Positions 17,032-28,745 of a stretch of DNA of 64,000 bases are shown here, piece by piece. The stretch is from Croceifilum oryzae. GTDB taxonomy: Bacteria; Bacillota; Bacilli; Thermoactinomycetales; Thermoactinomycetaceae. Under the pieces are notes generated by a model. The model was not told the origin of the DNA. It saw nothing but the letters and a program-made list of their open reading frames with translations, and did no database searches. Position 1 is the first letter of the stretch, and the number at the start of each line of letters is the position of its first letter. Where the stretch lies: assembly GCF_030814315.1 (NCBI RefSeq), contig NZ_JAUSUV010000011.1, positions 24,469 through 88,468 of the forward strand. Direction: 5' to 3'. The position numbers and the translations under genes are program-made.

Positions 17032-17660
17032 CGAAGAAGAAAGAAATCATTCCCTCTATGATTAAAAACCAGAGGCTCGTACAAGAGCGCCGTCAGCAGA
17101 TTGTAGAAGGAGCAGTTAGGCTGTTTATCGAGAAGGGATTCCATAAGACAACCACCCGCGAGATTGCTCGTGAGTGTGGTTTGTCGATTGGGACGATGTA
17201 CGAATACATTCAGTCGAAAGAGGATGTTCTCTATCTTGTTTGTCACTATATTCATTCCCTATTGCTAGAGAAGCTTCATTCTCTCTCCTCACACCATCTG
17301 ACGGCGAAAGAAATGCTTGCCTCGAGTCTTACCCAGTATTTTCAAATCATGGATGAACTGCGTCCTTATGTACTACTAATCTATCAAGAAACGAAGTCGC
17401 TTCCCAAAGATCAGATGAAGCTAGTGCTGGCGAGGGAGGAAGAGATCATTCTCTTTTTTGAACAAATGTTAGTTCGAGGGATCGAAGATGGTTCCTTTCA
17501 AATCCCTGCCTCCTCTGTTCGACTGACGGCACATAATATCGTCGTACTAGGTCAGATGTGGGCTTTTCGCCATTGGGCACTCAAAAAAATGTATACCCTC
17601 GAAGAATATACCGAAAAGCAAGTTTCCCTATTAATGATAGAGATACCAAACAAGGGGTGA
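17028..17660 (+). CDS. TetR-family transcriptional regulator, FadR-like
   Basis: A 210-aa protein with an N-terminal TetR helix-turn-helix ([44 protein letters not shown], about residues 24-66) and a C-terminal ligand domain with hydrophobic helices. The GTG start overlaps the meaB stop by four bases, so translation is coupled. Placement within the acyl-CoA operon, and FadR-like palindromes before fadF and the thiolase gene, make autoregulation with an acyl-CoA inducer likely. The ligand (long-chain or branched acyl-CoA) is not known. Confidence 0.85.
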   Translation: MTKKKEIIPSMIKNQRLVQERRQQIVEGAVRLFIEKGFHKTTTREIARECGLSIGTMYEYIQSKEDVLYLVCHYIHSLLLEKLHSLSSHHLTAKEMLASSLTQYFQIMDELRPYVLLIYQETKSLPKDQMKLVLAREEEIILFFEQMLVRGIEDGSFQIPASSVRLTAHNIVVLGQMWAFRHWALKKMYTLEEYTEKQVSLLMIEIPNKG

Positions 17661-17664
17661 GACG

Positions 17665-20600
17665 ATGATGGAAACAGAAATTGTACGTCCCAAGCACGCT
17701 GTCCGGTTCTTAACAGCTGCCAGTTTGTTTGATGGTCATGATGCTTCAATTAACTTAATGCGTCGTTTGCTTCAAGATTCAGGGGTGGAAGTGATTCACC
17801 TCGGTCATAATCGCTCGGTAGAAGAGATTGTCAGAGCGGCGATCCAAGAGGATGTTCAAGGGATTGCGATTTCGTCCTATCAAGGTGGCCATATTGAGTT
17901 TTTTAAATACATGATCGACCTGTTGAGAGAAGAAAATGCAAACATCAAAGTGTTCGGCGGAGGCGGAGGTGTCATCGTCCCACGAGAGATAGAGGAACTG
18001 GAAGCGTATGGAGTGACGAAAATCTTCTCTCCACAAGATGGTCGGATTTTAGGGCTACAAGGGATGATCAATTTCATGGTTCGCGAGACTGATTATCCAT
18101 CGGTTCAAGAGCTTGATCTGGAAAAAGAAGCTCTCTTACAAGGGGACTTCCAAGCCGTAGCCAAAGCGATTTCATACGTAGAACAAACGTTTGAGCAACG
18201 GAATGACCGAAATGAAACGGCGGCAACATTATCGAAAAGTTGGCTAGCTGATTTACCAATTGCTACGAAGCGTATCCCCATTGTAGGGATCACAGGTACA
18301 GGTGGAGCAGGGAAAAGCTCGCTAACGGATGAGTTGGTACGTCGTTTCCTCGAGGATTTCCCGGATAAGAAAGTGGCGATTCTCTCGATTGATCCATCGA
18401 AACAGAAGACAGGTGGGGCGCTACTGGGTGACCGGATTCGTATGAATGCTGTCCATCACCCACGAGTTTATATGCGTAGTTTGGCAACGCGTAAGACTCG
18501 TACCGAACTAAGTGGAGCGATTCTAGAAGCAATTCATGTAGTAAAAAGCGCTGGTTACGATTTCATCATCGTGGAAACGAGTGGGATTGGGCAAGGGAAT
18601 GCCGATATCGTTCCAATCAGTGACTTGTCGATCTATGTGATGACGGCAGAGTTCGGCTCTCCTTCTCAGCTAGAGAAGATTGAGATGCTAGATTATGCGG
18701 ATCTCATTGCGATTAACAAGTTTGACCGTCGAGGTTCTTTAGATGCATTGCGCGATGTGAAGAAGCAATACCGACGAAACCATAATCTTTTCCATGCACC
18801 TGATGAAGAAATTCCTGTATACGGTACGATGGCTTCTCGGTATAATGATCCCGGAACCAATCTATTCTATAAAAAGATGGTAGAAGCGATGGGCATGAAG
18901 TGTGAAGTAGATTGGGTCTCCACGATTGATATACCTGTGGGTGTCAGCCAGTTAGAATATATTATTCCGCCCGAAAGAATCCACTACCTACGGGACTTAG
19001 CCCAAACCGTTCGCAAGTACTATGAAGATGTTGAACAACAAGCCAAAGTAGCAACGGAACTCTATCAGCTGTATGGAGCTCGAAATCTACTTGATACCCA
19101 CTCGATTGAAAGAGAAGTCGTGCAAGGAATTGAGCAGGTTACCCAGCAAAAAGAGCTAGAGTTGCTACCATATAATAAAAAAATGCTAGACGAGTGGGAT
19201 CAGCTCCAGTCGATGTATCGTCAAGATTTCCTAGAATCCAAAGTGAGAGATCGAGTCATCCGCACTCCTTTGTATAATGAAACCTTATCCGGTAGTAAAA
19301 TTCCCAAGGTCGCCCTGCCGCGCTTTCAGGACTGGGGGGAGCGATTGCGTTGGTTGTTAAGAGAAAACGTACCTGGTCAGTTCCCATATACCGCTGGCGT
19401 GTTTCCTCTGAAGAGGGCAGACGAAGATCCGAAGCGTCAGTTTGCTGGAGAGGGGTCCCCGGGACGTACCAATCGTCGCTTCCACTACTTATCTAAAAAT
19501 GATACAGCGAAACGTCTCTCGACTGCATTTGATAGTGTGACGCTTTACGGCGAAGATCCAGCAGAGCGCCCAGATATTTACGGGAAGGTGGGCGAATCCG
19601 GCGTTAGCATCTGTACCTTGGACAACATGGCGGAGCTATTTTCCGGATTTGACCTTTGCGGTCCTAACACCAGTGTATCGATGACGATCAATGGTCCTGC
19701 GCCGATTGTCCTAGCGATGTATTTAAATGCAGCGATCGACCAACAGGTTTCCTTGTTTACAGAGCGAGAAGGTAGAAAGCCAAGCGAAGAAGAACGGAAT
19801 CAAATTCGCGAATTTACCTTGCGTACGGTAAGAGGAACCGTGCAGGCGGATATCTTAAAAGAAGATCAAGGTCAAAACACATGTATCTTCTCAACCGAAT
19901 TTGCTCTTAAAATGATGGGTGATATGCAAGAGTTCTTTATCCAAAACCAAGTGCGCAACTACTACTCGGTCAGTATTAGTGGTTATCACATTGCTGAAGC
20001 GGGTGCGAATCCTATCTCCCAGCTTGCGTTCACTCTTGCCAATGCGTTTACCTATGTCGAGTATTATAAGAGCCGCGGGATGAATGTAGATGCGTTTGCC
20101 CATAATCTTTCTTTCTTCTTTAGTAATGGACTTGATGCAGAGTATACCGTTATCGGTCGTGTGGCTCGTCGGATTTGGGCGATTACGATGAAACGTCTCT
20201 ACGGCGCCAACGAACGAAGCCAGAAACTGAAGTATCATATCCAAACTTCTGGACGCTCCCTTCATGCGCAGGAAATTGACTTTAACGATATTCGAACCAC
20301 TCTGCAAGCGTTGATGGCGATTTATGACCAATGTAACTCTCTTCACACCAATGCGTACGATGAAGCAATCACCACGCCTACAGAAGAATCAGTACGCCGT
20401 GCTATGGCGATTCAAATGATTATTACCAAAGAACTCGGATTAGCCAAAAACGAAAACCCACTACAAGGTGCTTTCATCATCGATGAATTAACAGATCTAG
20501 TGGAAGAAGCAGTATTGCAAGAGTTTGAACGAATCAGCGATCGCGGTGGGGTGTTGGGTGCGATGGAAACCCAGTATCAACGTAGCAAGATCCAAGAGGA

Positions 20601-20928
20601 ATCCATGTATTACGAGATGAAAAAGCACTCTGGAGAACTACCGATCATCGGCGTTAATACATTTGAAAACCCTCATCCACCTGAAGAGGCAGAAATTGAA
20701 CTATCCCGGGCAGATGCCAGCGAAAAAGAATTGCAAGTTGCTCACGTACAGGAGTTCCAGAAGCGTTATGCTTCTGAAGCCGCTGTTGCTCTACAACGTC
20801 TCAAAGAAGTGGCTCGTCATAATGGTAATATCTTCGAGGAACTCATGAACACTGTCCAAGTTGCTTCCCTCGGACAAATTACATCTGTTCTCTATGAAGT
20901 AGGCGGTCAGTACCGTCGTAATATGTAG
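17665..20928 (+). CDS. icmF: Fused isobutyryl-CoA mutase IcmF
   Basis: A 1087-aa adenosylcobalamin enzyme with three fused parts. An N-terminal B12-binding domain has the FDGHDASIN signature (Asp23, His25) and a glycine-rich [10 protein letters not shown] MeaB-like GTPase follows with Walker A GTGGAGKS (211-218), [11 protein letters not shown] and NKFD. The C-terminal mutase barrel starts with [15 protein letters not shown] and carries [11 protein letters not shown] and [13 protein letters not shown]. The phenylalanine of GVFP is the type found in isobutyryl-CoA mutases rather than the tyrosine of methylmalonyl-CoA mutase, favouring isobutyryl-/n-butyryl-CoA interconversion; side activity on isovaleryl/pivalyl-CoA is known in the family. 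Last gene of the operon, followed by a terminator. Confidence 0.95.
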   Translation: MMETEIVRPKHAVRFLTAASLFDGHDASINLMRRLLQDSGVEVIHLGHNRSVEEIVRAAIQEDVQGIAISSYQGGHIEFFKYMIDLLREENANIKVFGGGGGVIVPREIEELEAYGVTKIFSPQDGRILGLQGMINFMVRETDYPSVQELDLEKEALLQGDFQAVAKAISYVEQTFEQRNDRNETAATLSKSWLADLPIATKRIPIVGITGTGGAGKSSLTDELVRRFLEDFPDKKVAILSIDPSKQKTGGALLGDRIRMNAVHHPRVYMRSLATRKTRTELSGAILEAIHVVKSAGYDFIIVETSGIGQGNADIVPISDLSIYVMTAEFGSPSQLEKIEMLDYADLIAINKFDRRGSLDALRDVKKQYRRNHNLFHAPDEEIPVYGTMASRYNDPGTNLFYKKMVEAMGMKCEVDWVSTIDIPVGVSQLEYIIPPERIHYLRDLAQTVRKYYEDVEQQAKVATELYQLYGARNLLDTHSIEREVVQGIEQVTQQKELELLPYNKKMLDEWDQLQSMYRQDFLESKVRDRVIRTPLYNETLSGSKIPKVALPRFQDWGERLRWLLRENVPGQFPYTAGVFPLKRADEDPKRQFAGEGSPGRTNRRFHYLSKNDTAKRLSTAFDSVTLYGEDPAERPDIYGKVGESGVSICTLDNMAELFSGFDLCGPNTSVSMTINGPAPIVLAMYLNAAIDQQVSLFTEREGRKPSEEERNQIREFTLRTVRGTVQADILKEDQGQNTCIFSTEFALKMMGDMQEFFIQNQVRNYYSVSISGYHIAEAGANPISQLAFTLANAFTYVEYYKSRGMNVDAFAHNLSFFFSNGLDAEYTVIGRVARRIWAITMKRLYGANERSQKLKYHIQTSGRSLHAQEIDFNDIRTTLQALMAIYDQCNSLHTNAYDEAITTPTEESVRRAMAIQMIITKELGLAKNENPLQGAFIIDELTDLVEEAVLQEFERISDRGGVLGAMETQYQRSKIQEESMYYEMKKHSGELPIIGVNTFENPHPPEEAEIELSRADASEKELQVAHVQEFQKRYASEAAVALQRLKEVARHNGNIFEELMNTVQVASLGQITSVLYEVGGQYRRNM

Positions 20929-20965
20929 AAGTGCAAATCTAATTCAATTCGCTTGAGACCCTTTT

Positions 20966-21002
20966 TTGCCTGATGGCTATGCTGTCAGGCAATTTCTTTT
21001 CT
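20966..21002 (+). terminator. Rho-independent terminator after icmF
   Basis: Perfect stem TTGCCTGA (20966-20973) / TCAGGCAA (20985-20992) with an 11-nt loop, then a T-rich tail. Confidence 0.85.
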
Positions 21003-21120
21003 TCTTTCGTTGCTCTTTGTAGTCATACTCCGTTGGATAAGTGAATTTACTACTATAAGAGCTCAACGTTTGGTTCTGAATGACTCAGAGCCTAAGAAGT
21101 GAAAAAGGGAGGAAGACATT

Positions 21121-22476
21121 TTGTTTCATCCAACTCAAGCACTACATGAATTGCAAATTAGAAAAGCTAATCTCACTCAACATAAAAATGTAGAACATAC
21201 CATACATGGTCTTAAAATAGGATTGATTTCTAATTTAAATGATTATCATACGTTAGAACAGCTTGGTTCTCTTACTTTTTCCATGGGCTACTTGGAAGAT
21301 GCCAAGTTTTACTACTCAAAAGCGTTAGCAATAGCTCAGCCAACACAAGTGACCGAATTGTATCATGAGTTGTTTTTAATCGAGACAGCCATGCAACTGA
21401 AGTATGATGATTTTGTGGTAGATCGTCCCACGCATTTTTTGGATCATTTTATTCGCTATCTGTATGAGTGCTCCACTCAAAATCATGTTTTTAACCTAGA
21501 TATTGATTGGATTTCATACCTAGGAGTTGCCATAACAGATAGAGCGTTCATTGATACGAACACGGAAATGAGACAATTCTTTGACCATGTAGATGGCCTG
21601 CTATACTTGTATGATCGTCTGAGTAATGACGATTCACGAAATGTGCTGATCAATGTCATTGCACTTCGAATTTGGGGGGGCAAAAGAGTAAAGTCAGTTC
21701 TGAATGACTCTGCATATTGGAGGAGAAGGAGCTTAATCCTCGGTTTGTCACAACCAAATGATGTCATTTACAACAATCATTGGGCTCTGCCCTTATATGA
21801 TCTTAGTAAGATGGGGTATCCTATCAGTTTATATTCTATGAATGTAGTGATTAGCAATACTTTTATGGAGAAGCAGTATGAGTATGTAGGATCCAACCAT
21901 CGCATAAAAGCTCAAGCTGGAGATGTGGTAATAGATGCTGGTGGTTGTTGGGGTGATACAGCTCTTTACTTTGCTCACGAAGTAGGAGAGGACGGTCAGG
22001 TCTATTCTTTTGAATTTATCCCATCTAATATAAATACGATGAAGAAGAATTTAGATTTGAATCCCCATCTGAGAGATAGGGTTACGATTATTGAACAGCC
22101 CGTTTGGAATACATCTGACCAATTATGCTATTATTTAGATAATGGACCTGCCAGTACCGTATCCAATACGAAGATAGAAGGTGGGACTGGAGAAACCGTA
22201 ACTTTGTCTATTGATGACTTAGTTATACGAAATGATATCAAAAAGGTAGATTTTATTAAGATGGATGTTGAATGTGCTGAGATGAAAGCTTTACAAGGTG
22301 CTGTGAAGGCAATTACGAAATTTAAACCCACTCTCGCGATTGCGGTTTACCATCATATGGCTGATTTTGGTGATATATGTCGGTTTATTTCGGAACTCAA
22401 TCTAGGATATCAGTTCTTTTTAGGGCATTATACGATTACGAGAGAAGAAACCGTATTGTTTGCTGTCACAGAGTAA
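21121..22476 (+). CDS. FkbM-family methyltransferase with N-terminal TPR-like region
   Basis: A 451-aa protein. The C-terminal half (from about 250) is an FkbM-type SAM methyltransferase: AGDVVIDAGGCWGDTALYFA (SAM motif I), YSFEFIPSNINTMKKNLDLN, and VDFIKMDVECAEMKALQGA. The N-terminal region has a tetratricopeptide-like helical pair (LEQLGSLTFSMGYLEDAKFYYSKALAIA) before a segment of unknown function. FkbM enzymes O-methylate sugars, polyketides or glycans. Start is TTG 21121, eight bases after AGGGAGGA. The following glycosyltransferase suggests a cell-surface glycan or glycoprotein role. This pair interrupts the usual icmF/acd-rpoE neighbourhood and may be acquired. Confidence 0.8.
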   Translation: MFHPTQALHELQIRKANLTQHKNVEHTIHGLKIGLISNLNDYHTLEQLGSLTFSMGYLEDAKFYYSKALAIAQPTQVTELYHELFLIETAMQLKYDDFVVDRPTHFLDHFIRYLYECSTQNHVFNLDIDWISYLGVAITDRAFIDTNTEMRQFFDHVDGLLYLYDRLSNDDSRNVLINVIALRIWGGKRVKSVLNDSAYWRRRSLILGLSQPNDVIYNNHWALPLYDLSKMGYPISLYSMNVVISNTFMEKQYEYVGSNHRIKAQAGDVVIDAGGCWGDTALYFAHEVGEDGQVYSFEFIPSNINTMKKNLDLNPHLRDRVTIIEQPVWNTSDQLCYYLDNGPASTVSNTKIEGGTGETVTLSIDDLVIRNDIKKVDFIKMDVECAEMKALQGAVKAITKFKPTLAIAVYHHMADFGDICRFISELNLGYQFFLGHYTITREETVLFAVTE

Positions 22477-22541
22477 CAAGTTTCTAGTAGTGTTCACTCT
22501 GTCTTTCTATTTTCGATTCTCTCAAGTTGGGTGGGGGATGT

Positions 22542-23633
22542 ATGTCAGGAGCGAAAAAAAGACGCCTTGCGGTGATTGATACATACTTTCCATGGAAATT
22601 AAGTGGTTTTCGCTATTGGGAGAGTTATGAAATTCTGAAGCATAGGCCAGATACATTATTTTTTGCATCACAGTTGAATGTCGATGAGTTTCCAGCAAAA
22701 GTATTTCCTTTTTCTCAATTTCAACAAGTGGCTGAGGAAGAAGGTATCACTGACGTATATTGTGTTTTTCTGAATTTGACCTTGAGCCTACTAGGTCACC
22801 CCATAGCACCTGGATCGAATGCTTCGTTGAATATCAGATCGTTTTTGGATCAGAATAACATCAAATTGCATTCAACCTTGTATCCTGGAGGAGGATTGAA
22901 TCCTTCTACACCAAATGAGCATATCCTCCTTGCTGCAGAGGGATGCGAGACGGTATTTTCTAATATTAGAGAAGTTTTAGATATTGTGGCTAAATCGAAA
23001 CTGGTTACAGCAGCGATAAACACAGATTACTATTCGTACTTACCTAAGGCAGAAACATTACCAATAGAGCTTGTTTTTTGTGCATATAATGCTCCTAGAA
23101 AAGGGTTTGATATGCTGGTTGAAGCTTTTAATCAACTGGATTTGAATTTTCATCTTCATCTAATTGGCGATTGGGACAATCAGCTATATAAACTCCAAAA
23201 TCCAAATTACACTTTCTATGGTCCTTTGAATCCTACCGATCTACTACCCATCTATCGAAAATCTCATGTGGTTATTAATTGTAGCATTCCGGATGGAGAG
23301 GCGCTTGATGGTTTTCCGACGACTGCGGCATCAGATGCTATGGCTACAGGATGCTTATTAATTACTACAAATCCACGTAACGATACATATTTTATACAGC
23401 CTAATGCTGATTATTTAAGGGTGTCTAGCTCTCAAGAAATTGTGAATTTCCTCAATTGGATCAAAGCAGACTTATCATCAGCACTACAGATTGGCATTAG
23501 TGGGGCGAAGAAAATACATGAATCCTATAGTTGTCGGGCAAATGTTTCGAAAAAGTTAGCTTATATATTTGGTTCTGGTGAAAGTGAGCAAAATGAAAAA
23601 TATCTAGAAAGACCTCTTAACCAAGGCATCTAA
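22542..23633 (+). CDS. Glycosyltransferase, GT-B fold (group 1 family)
   Basis: A 363-aa protein. Its C-terminal half looks like a GT4-type Rossmann domain: LVFCAYNAPRKGFDMLVEAFNQL, FHLHLIGDWDN, FYGPLNPTDLLPIYRKSHVVINCS and DGFPTTAASDAMATGCLLITT, which corresponds to the EGFGLxxxEAMACG nucleotide-sugar motif. Start chosen as ATG 22542 after GGTGGGGGA; an in-frame TTG at 22527 overlaps this ribosome site. It lies 65 bp after the FkbM methyltransferase and is probably co-expressed. Donor and acceptor sugars are unknown. Confidence 0.75.
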   Translation: MSGAKKRRLAVIDTYFPWKLSGFRYWESYEILKHRPDTLFFASQLNVDEFPAKVFPFSQFQQVAEEEGITDVYCVFLNLTLSLLGHPIAPGSNASLNIRSFLDQNNIKLHSTLYPGGGLNPSTPNEHILLAAEGCETVFSNIREVLDIVAKSKLVTAAINTDYYSYLPKAETLPIELVFCAYNAPRKGFDMLVEAFNQLDLNFHLHLIGDWDNQLYKLQNPNYTFYGPLNPTDLLPIYRKSHVVINCSIPDGEALDGFPTTAASDAMATGCLLITTNPRNDTYFIQPNADYLRVSSSQEIVNFLNWIKADLSSALQIGISGAKKIHESYSCRANVSKKLAYIFGSGESEQNEKYLERPLNQGI

Positions 23634-23679
23634 ACAGACATAAAAATAAATCTTTCCACGTCATCTATACCTCTACACG

Positions 23680-23707
23680 TTGACTTCAACCGTTTTTTGG
23701 ATAAAAT
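23680..23707 (+). promoter_or_regulatory. SigA-type promoter of rpoE
   Basis: TTGACT (23680-23685), a 16-bp spacer, then TAAAAT (23702-23707). An inverted repeat CTACACGT / ACGTGTAG (23673-23680 and 23724-23731) flanks it; its role is unknown. Confidence 0.6.
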
Positions 23708-23768
23708 AATGACGAGAAGGTAGACGTGTAGTTGTATCGTTTACCTACATTGGAAGGATGTGTCCAGA

Positions 23769-24275
23769 TTGAGCGACAACCTCACTCTTGAGCAAATTAG
23801 AGAAACAGCTATGGTCGATTTAGCATACATAGCTTTAGGACAAAATAATGGTCAACCGCTACTCTATCGTGATTTGATCGAATATGTATCAAAGACCAAG
23901 GGATTTACAGAAGAAGATGTCACTCAATACATCGCCCAATTCTACACTGATTTAAACGTAGATGGACGCTTTGTATGTGTAGGTCGTAGCTTGTGGGGAC
24001 TACGTGAATGGTATCCAACTGATCAAGCGACTGATTCTGCGATCGCGAGTAACATTCTGGACGATGATGACTTTGGTGATGAGATATACGAAGATGAAAG
24101 TGATGACTTCGCTCCAGAGCCGATTGAAGAAGATCCATTGTACACCGTTGGTGCGGAAGACGCAGATGAGCCAGACGATGATACAGCGGACGGCTTTACG
24201 GAGGAAGACTTAGATGGGGAAGAGGACGAAGACGAGGATGATGACTTAGACCTCGAAGATGAAGACGAGCTCTAA
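23769..24275 (+). CDS. rpoE: DNA-directed RNA polymerase delta subunit
   Basis: A 168-aa Gram-positive RNA polymerase accessory subunit that speeds polymerase recycling. The N-terminal HARE-HTH-type globular domain (LTLEQIRETAMVDLAYIALGQ ... FVCVGRSLWGLREWYP, about residues 4-85) is followed by an extremely acidic, disordered C-terminal tail of Asp and Glu (from about residue 95). Start taken as TTG 23769, ten bases after GGAAGGA; GTG 23760 is in frame but almost touches the Shine-Dalgarno. Directly upstream of pyrG, as in Bacillus. Confidence 0.92.
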   Translation: MSDNLTLEQIRETAMVDLAYIALGQNNGQPLLYRDLIEYVSKTKGFTEEDVTQYIAQFYTDLNVDGRFVCVGRSLWGLREWYPTDQATDSAIASNILDDDDFGDEIYEDESDDFAPEPIEEDPLYTVGAEDADEPDDDTADGFTEEDLDGEEDEDEDDDLDLEDEDEL

Positions 24276-24306
24276 GAACGTTTTCGTAGATACCCAAAGA
24301 TGGATG

Positions 24307-24345
24307 AACCGACATTACCATAGCAATCGGAATGTCGGTTTTTTA
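24307..24345 (+). terminator. Rho-independent terminator after rpoE
   Basis: Perfect 10-bp stem AACCGACATT (24307-24316) / AATGTCGGTT (24331-24340) followed by a T-run. Confidence 0.88.
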
Positions 24346-24386
24346 TTGCCTAAAAAATAAAATGATATTTTTGACTAATGAGTTTA

Positions 24387-24425
24387 TTGACAACTGTATT
24401 GAGTTTGGTTAGAATATTTTCTGGG
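24387..24425 (+). promoter_or_regulatory. pyrG promoter with GGGC transcription start
   Basis: TTGACA (24387-24392), a 17-bp spacer, then TAGAAT (24410-24415). Seven bases later transcription would start at GGGCTC (24423). GGGC start sites are the hallmark of CTP-sensed pyrG regulation, in which extra G residues are added by reiterative transcription when CTP is low. Confidence 0.75.
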
Positions 24426-24465
24426 CTCATTAAAAATGGGTACACAATAATGACGAAATCAACCG

Positions 24466-24496
24466 AGCGCCTCTATTTATTTAGGGGCGCTTTTTC
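24466..24496 (+). terminator. pyrG leader attenuator
   Basis: Hairpin AGCGCCTCT (24466-24474) / AGGGGCGCT (24483-24491) followed by T5, about 45 nt after the GGGC start. Its pyrimidine-rich 5' arm could pair with a stuttered poly-G leader, preventing termination when CTP is low, as established for Bacillus pyrG. Confidence 0.75.
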
Positions 24497-24523
24497 TATG
24501 TTTTTTGGAAGAATGTTTTTTAA

Positions 24524-26182
<1,659 letters not shown>

Positions 26183-26187
26183 GATAA

Positions 26188-26232
26188 TAAAAATGGACGT
26201 CTCCACATTCATGGGAAACGTCCATTTTTTAT
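26188..26232. terminator. Bidirectional terminator between pyrG and the PLD gene
   Basis: Inverted repeat AAAATGGACGT (26190-26200) / ACGTCCATTTT (26218-26228) with A- and T-runs on either side, so it can serve both convergent genes. Confidence 0.85.
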
Positions 26233-26250
26233 TGAATACTAAAGCTTTAT

Positions 26251-28503
26251 TTATTGTTTCGGAGTTGGATTGGTTACAGCCCAATCTTTCACGGTATCCG
26301 TATCAACTGTCGGATCGATTCGGGAAATAGATTTCCCTTTTCCTGCTGCAATGTTCCAATCTGGTGCTTTTTCATAAGCGACAAAGTCGAGCATATTCCC
26401 TGACTTGTCTTTCAGTGTAAGCTGGTCGCCGTTGTTATTAAGCGATAGTTTCATTCCGGCTATATCAGGTTGCATCTCAAATCGTGCTTGAAATCCGGCT
26501 TGGTTTCGAGCGATTACGATTCGCTTTCCGGGCGCTATGGTTGTGCCTGAGGGGATTTTGTAGGTGGCTATATCGTCGGAAAGGGTGTAGTCACTCATGT
26601 CGAGTGTTTGATTGCTATGATTATATAACTCTACATATTCTTCCACCGCATCGTTGCCGGCGGTATCATAATGGACTTCAGAGATACGGAGCTTTCCTTT
26701 TCCTTCGTCTGGATCAGGTTTCTTGGCCCCGTCCGTAAAATCCCATAAAAAAACATCCTTATAGAAGCCTGCTACCTCCGCATTTTCGACAATGACACCC
26801 GCCTCTCGATTGTTTTCTGGACTATTCCGCGACCAGTTAATGCTGGATACAAGTACTTTTTGATCGGCGATAATCCCTTTGTTATGAATTTTATCTACGT
26901 GCAAGGCGGACTGATTAAAGAGCTTTGCTTCCATATCGAGCTTTTCGCGAGCTGCGATTTCATTGATGTATTGGATCGTATATTGATTATCTCGTGGGTC
27001 AGAAGCGTCTAGAAAAGAACCATCGAGTACAACGCGCACTTTTACCCCACGCCTCGCCGCATTGATCATCTCTTCCAGATAGATATTGGGTGTTGATTCA
27101 GGGGACCCCGTTTTGGTATCGCCCCAGTGCTTATGGATATAGAGTTGTTCCACAAATAACTCAGATTTCGCATTGCGTAGCATCCCTAGAATCGCTTTTT
27201 CCTGTAGCATTGTTGAGTCCGGAGCAAATATAGGCGTTACAGTAAAAGCACCACTTATATTCTTCGCAGGGAAGGGAGATGGATAATTGCCAGTTGGATT
27301 ACCTGTATCGGGAACGAAGCCTGCCGCGGGTTCTCCATACTTGGTGCCGGGAGTATAAGGAAAACTATCTCGGAAAGACGGGTTCCAATCTTCTTCAAAC
27401 ACTTTTTCTACATAAGAAGCAAAGTCTGGGTTTTGGATGATGATTCCCCAACCGCGATTCCCATATGTATTGGTTGTAGGAACACCCGTACTCTTCCAAT
27501 TCTCGCTTTGCATTAACACACGGGAACCATCCACAATGGCATATTTGGCATGATTAAAGCGATACCGTTTATACCGTTCATTGGTCGTATCGCTGATGAT
27601 AAAGCGTACTTGTCCGCCTGCATTTGTGATTTGTTGCGCTACATATTTCGATTGATCAAGGAGTCCCCCTACAGGTTGTCCTTCTAGGAAGACGCGCACT
27701 TTTACCCCACGTGCTATCGCTTTTTTCATCGGTTCTAGCAAATAGGTATTTTGAAACTCGTAGACATTTAAATCAATCGTTTTTTGGGCACTATTTAGAT
27801 ATTTTTCCAATGTGCTAAAACTACTATCCGGGGAAGTATAAGGAGTTACGGTTCCATTAAACGTAAAGCTGGCTAAGTCAAAACGCGATTGCCCCGCTTG
27901 GTAGACACGGAGTTGATCGAAGTCGGCACGGGTATTGGTATCTTCCCACATTCCAGTAGACTCTGTGCGATCCCGTACGGTCACGACCCCAGATGGTTTA
28001 GTCGGGATCTTCTCTCCTGACCAGCCAGTTCCGTTGTAGGACGAATTACCATACACAACAGCATCCACAACGGTATTCCCGTTTTGTAGGAGGACTTCTC
28101 CACCACTATTGGTCAGAGCCCCGATACTCGAACTCATCTGCGGAGTGCTCGTGCTACTATCTGCTCCATATTCAAAATCAGGGGTGATCGTTACAAACTC
28201 TTGCAGAAACTTACTCGCATTTCGGGTGATATACAACGTTTGATTCGGGGAAATGGAGGTACCACTCGGAAAGGACATACTACTTTTTCCACTAGTGAGT
28301 CGCCAGCCCGCGATGTTCAACGAAGCGCGAGTCGGATTTGTCACCGCGATGTATTCTTCTGGCTCATTAGGAAGATTGGTGTCCACATATACTTCTGTGA
28401 TCAAGACATGATCCACAGGAGAGGCTTGGACAACCGACGAACTGGGAAATACCACACTAATCAACATAACAACAGACGCAAACAGAATAGATAACTTTTT
28501 CAT
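26251..28503 (-). CDS. Secreted phospholipase D-like protein with lamin-tail domains
   Basis: A 750-aa exported protein. A signal peptide (MKKLSILFASVVMLISVVF... QA) is followed by an N-terminal lamin-tail domain (ITEVYVDTNLPNEPEEYIAV, about residues 35-150), two PLD domains with HKD motifs HAKYAIVD and HNKGIIAD, and a C-terminal lamin-tail domain (ISEVHYDTAGNDAVEEYVEL). Start chosen at ATG 28503, preceded by GAAGGGA; the 19-residue longer frame would put residues before the signal peptide. Both HKD motifs are complete, so it is likely active as a phosphodiesterase (phospholipase or nuclease). Lamin-tail domains are found in other secreted bacterial nucleases. Alone between two terminators. 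Confidence 0.85.
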   Translation of the reverse strand: MKKLSILFASVVMLISVVFPSSSVVQASPVDHVLITEVYVDTNLPNEPEEYIAVTNPTRASLNIAGWRLTSGKSSMSFPSGTSISPNQTLYITRNASKFLQEFVTITPDFEYGADSSTSTPQMSSSIGALTNSGGEVLLQNGNTVVDAVVYGNSSYNGTGWSGEKIPTKPSGVVTVRDRTESTGMWEDTNTRADFDQLRVYQAGQSRFDLASFTFNGTVTPYTSPDSSFSTLEKYLNSAQKTIDLNVYEFQNTYLLEPMKKAIARGVKVRVFLEGQPVGGLLDQSKYVAQQITNAGGQVRFIISDTTNERYKRYRFNHAKYAIVDGSRVLMQSENWKSTGVPTTNTYGNRGWGIIIQNPDFASYVEKVFEEDWNPSFRDSFPYTPGTKYGEPAAGFVPDTGNPTGNYPSPFPAKNISGAFTVTPIFAPDSTMLQEKAILGMLRNAKSELFVEQLYIHKHWGDTKTGSPESTPNIYLEEMINAARRGVKVRVVLDGSFLDASDPRDNQYTIQYINEIAAREKLDMEAKLFNQSALHVDKIHNKGIIADQKVLVSSINWSRNSPENNREAGVIVENAEVAGFYKDVFLWDFTDGAKKPDPDEGKGKLRISEVHYDTAGNDAVEEYVELYNHSNQTLDMSDYTLSDDIATYKIPSGTTIAPGKRIVIARNQAGFQARFEMQPDIAGMKLSLNNNGDQLTLKDKSGNMLDFVAYEKAPDWNIAAGKGKSISRIDPTVDTDTVKDWAVTNPTPKQ

Positions 28504-28651
28504 AGATGGTTCCCTTCTATGATGGAATTGGATTACTACGATATCATATAATTTATGCATTAATGTGTAAATATTAATTACTATCTGTTAAGTTAAAATA
28601 ATGTAAAAATATTTTTGGTGTATGATGGTGGATTACTCTAAAAGGCAATAA

Positions 28652-28693
28652 AGAGGATGAATCTATTTCAATTCACAAATAGATTCATCCTCT
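28652..28693. terminator. 17-bp perfect hairpin downstream of ribU
   Basis: Arms 28652-28668 (AGAGGATGAATCTATTT) and 28677-28693 are perfectly complementary with an 8-nt loop. On the minus strand it follows ribU and leads into a T-rich tract, so it probably terminates ribU. Confidence 0.65.
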
Positions 28694-28745
28694 AACTATG
28701 CTTACTGGTATATCAATTACTTCTAAGAGATTTCATAACAGTACT

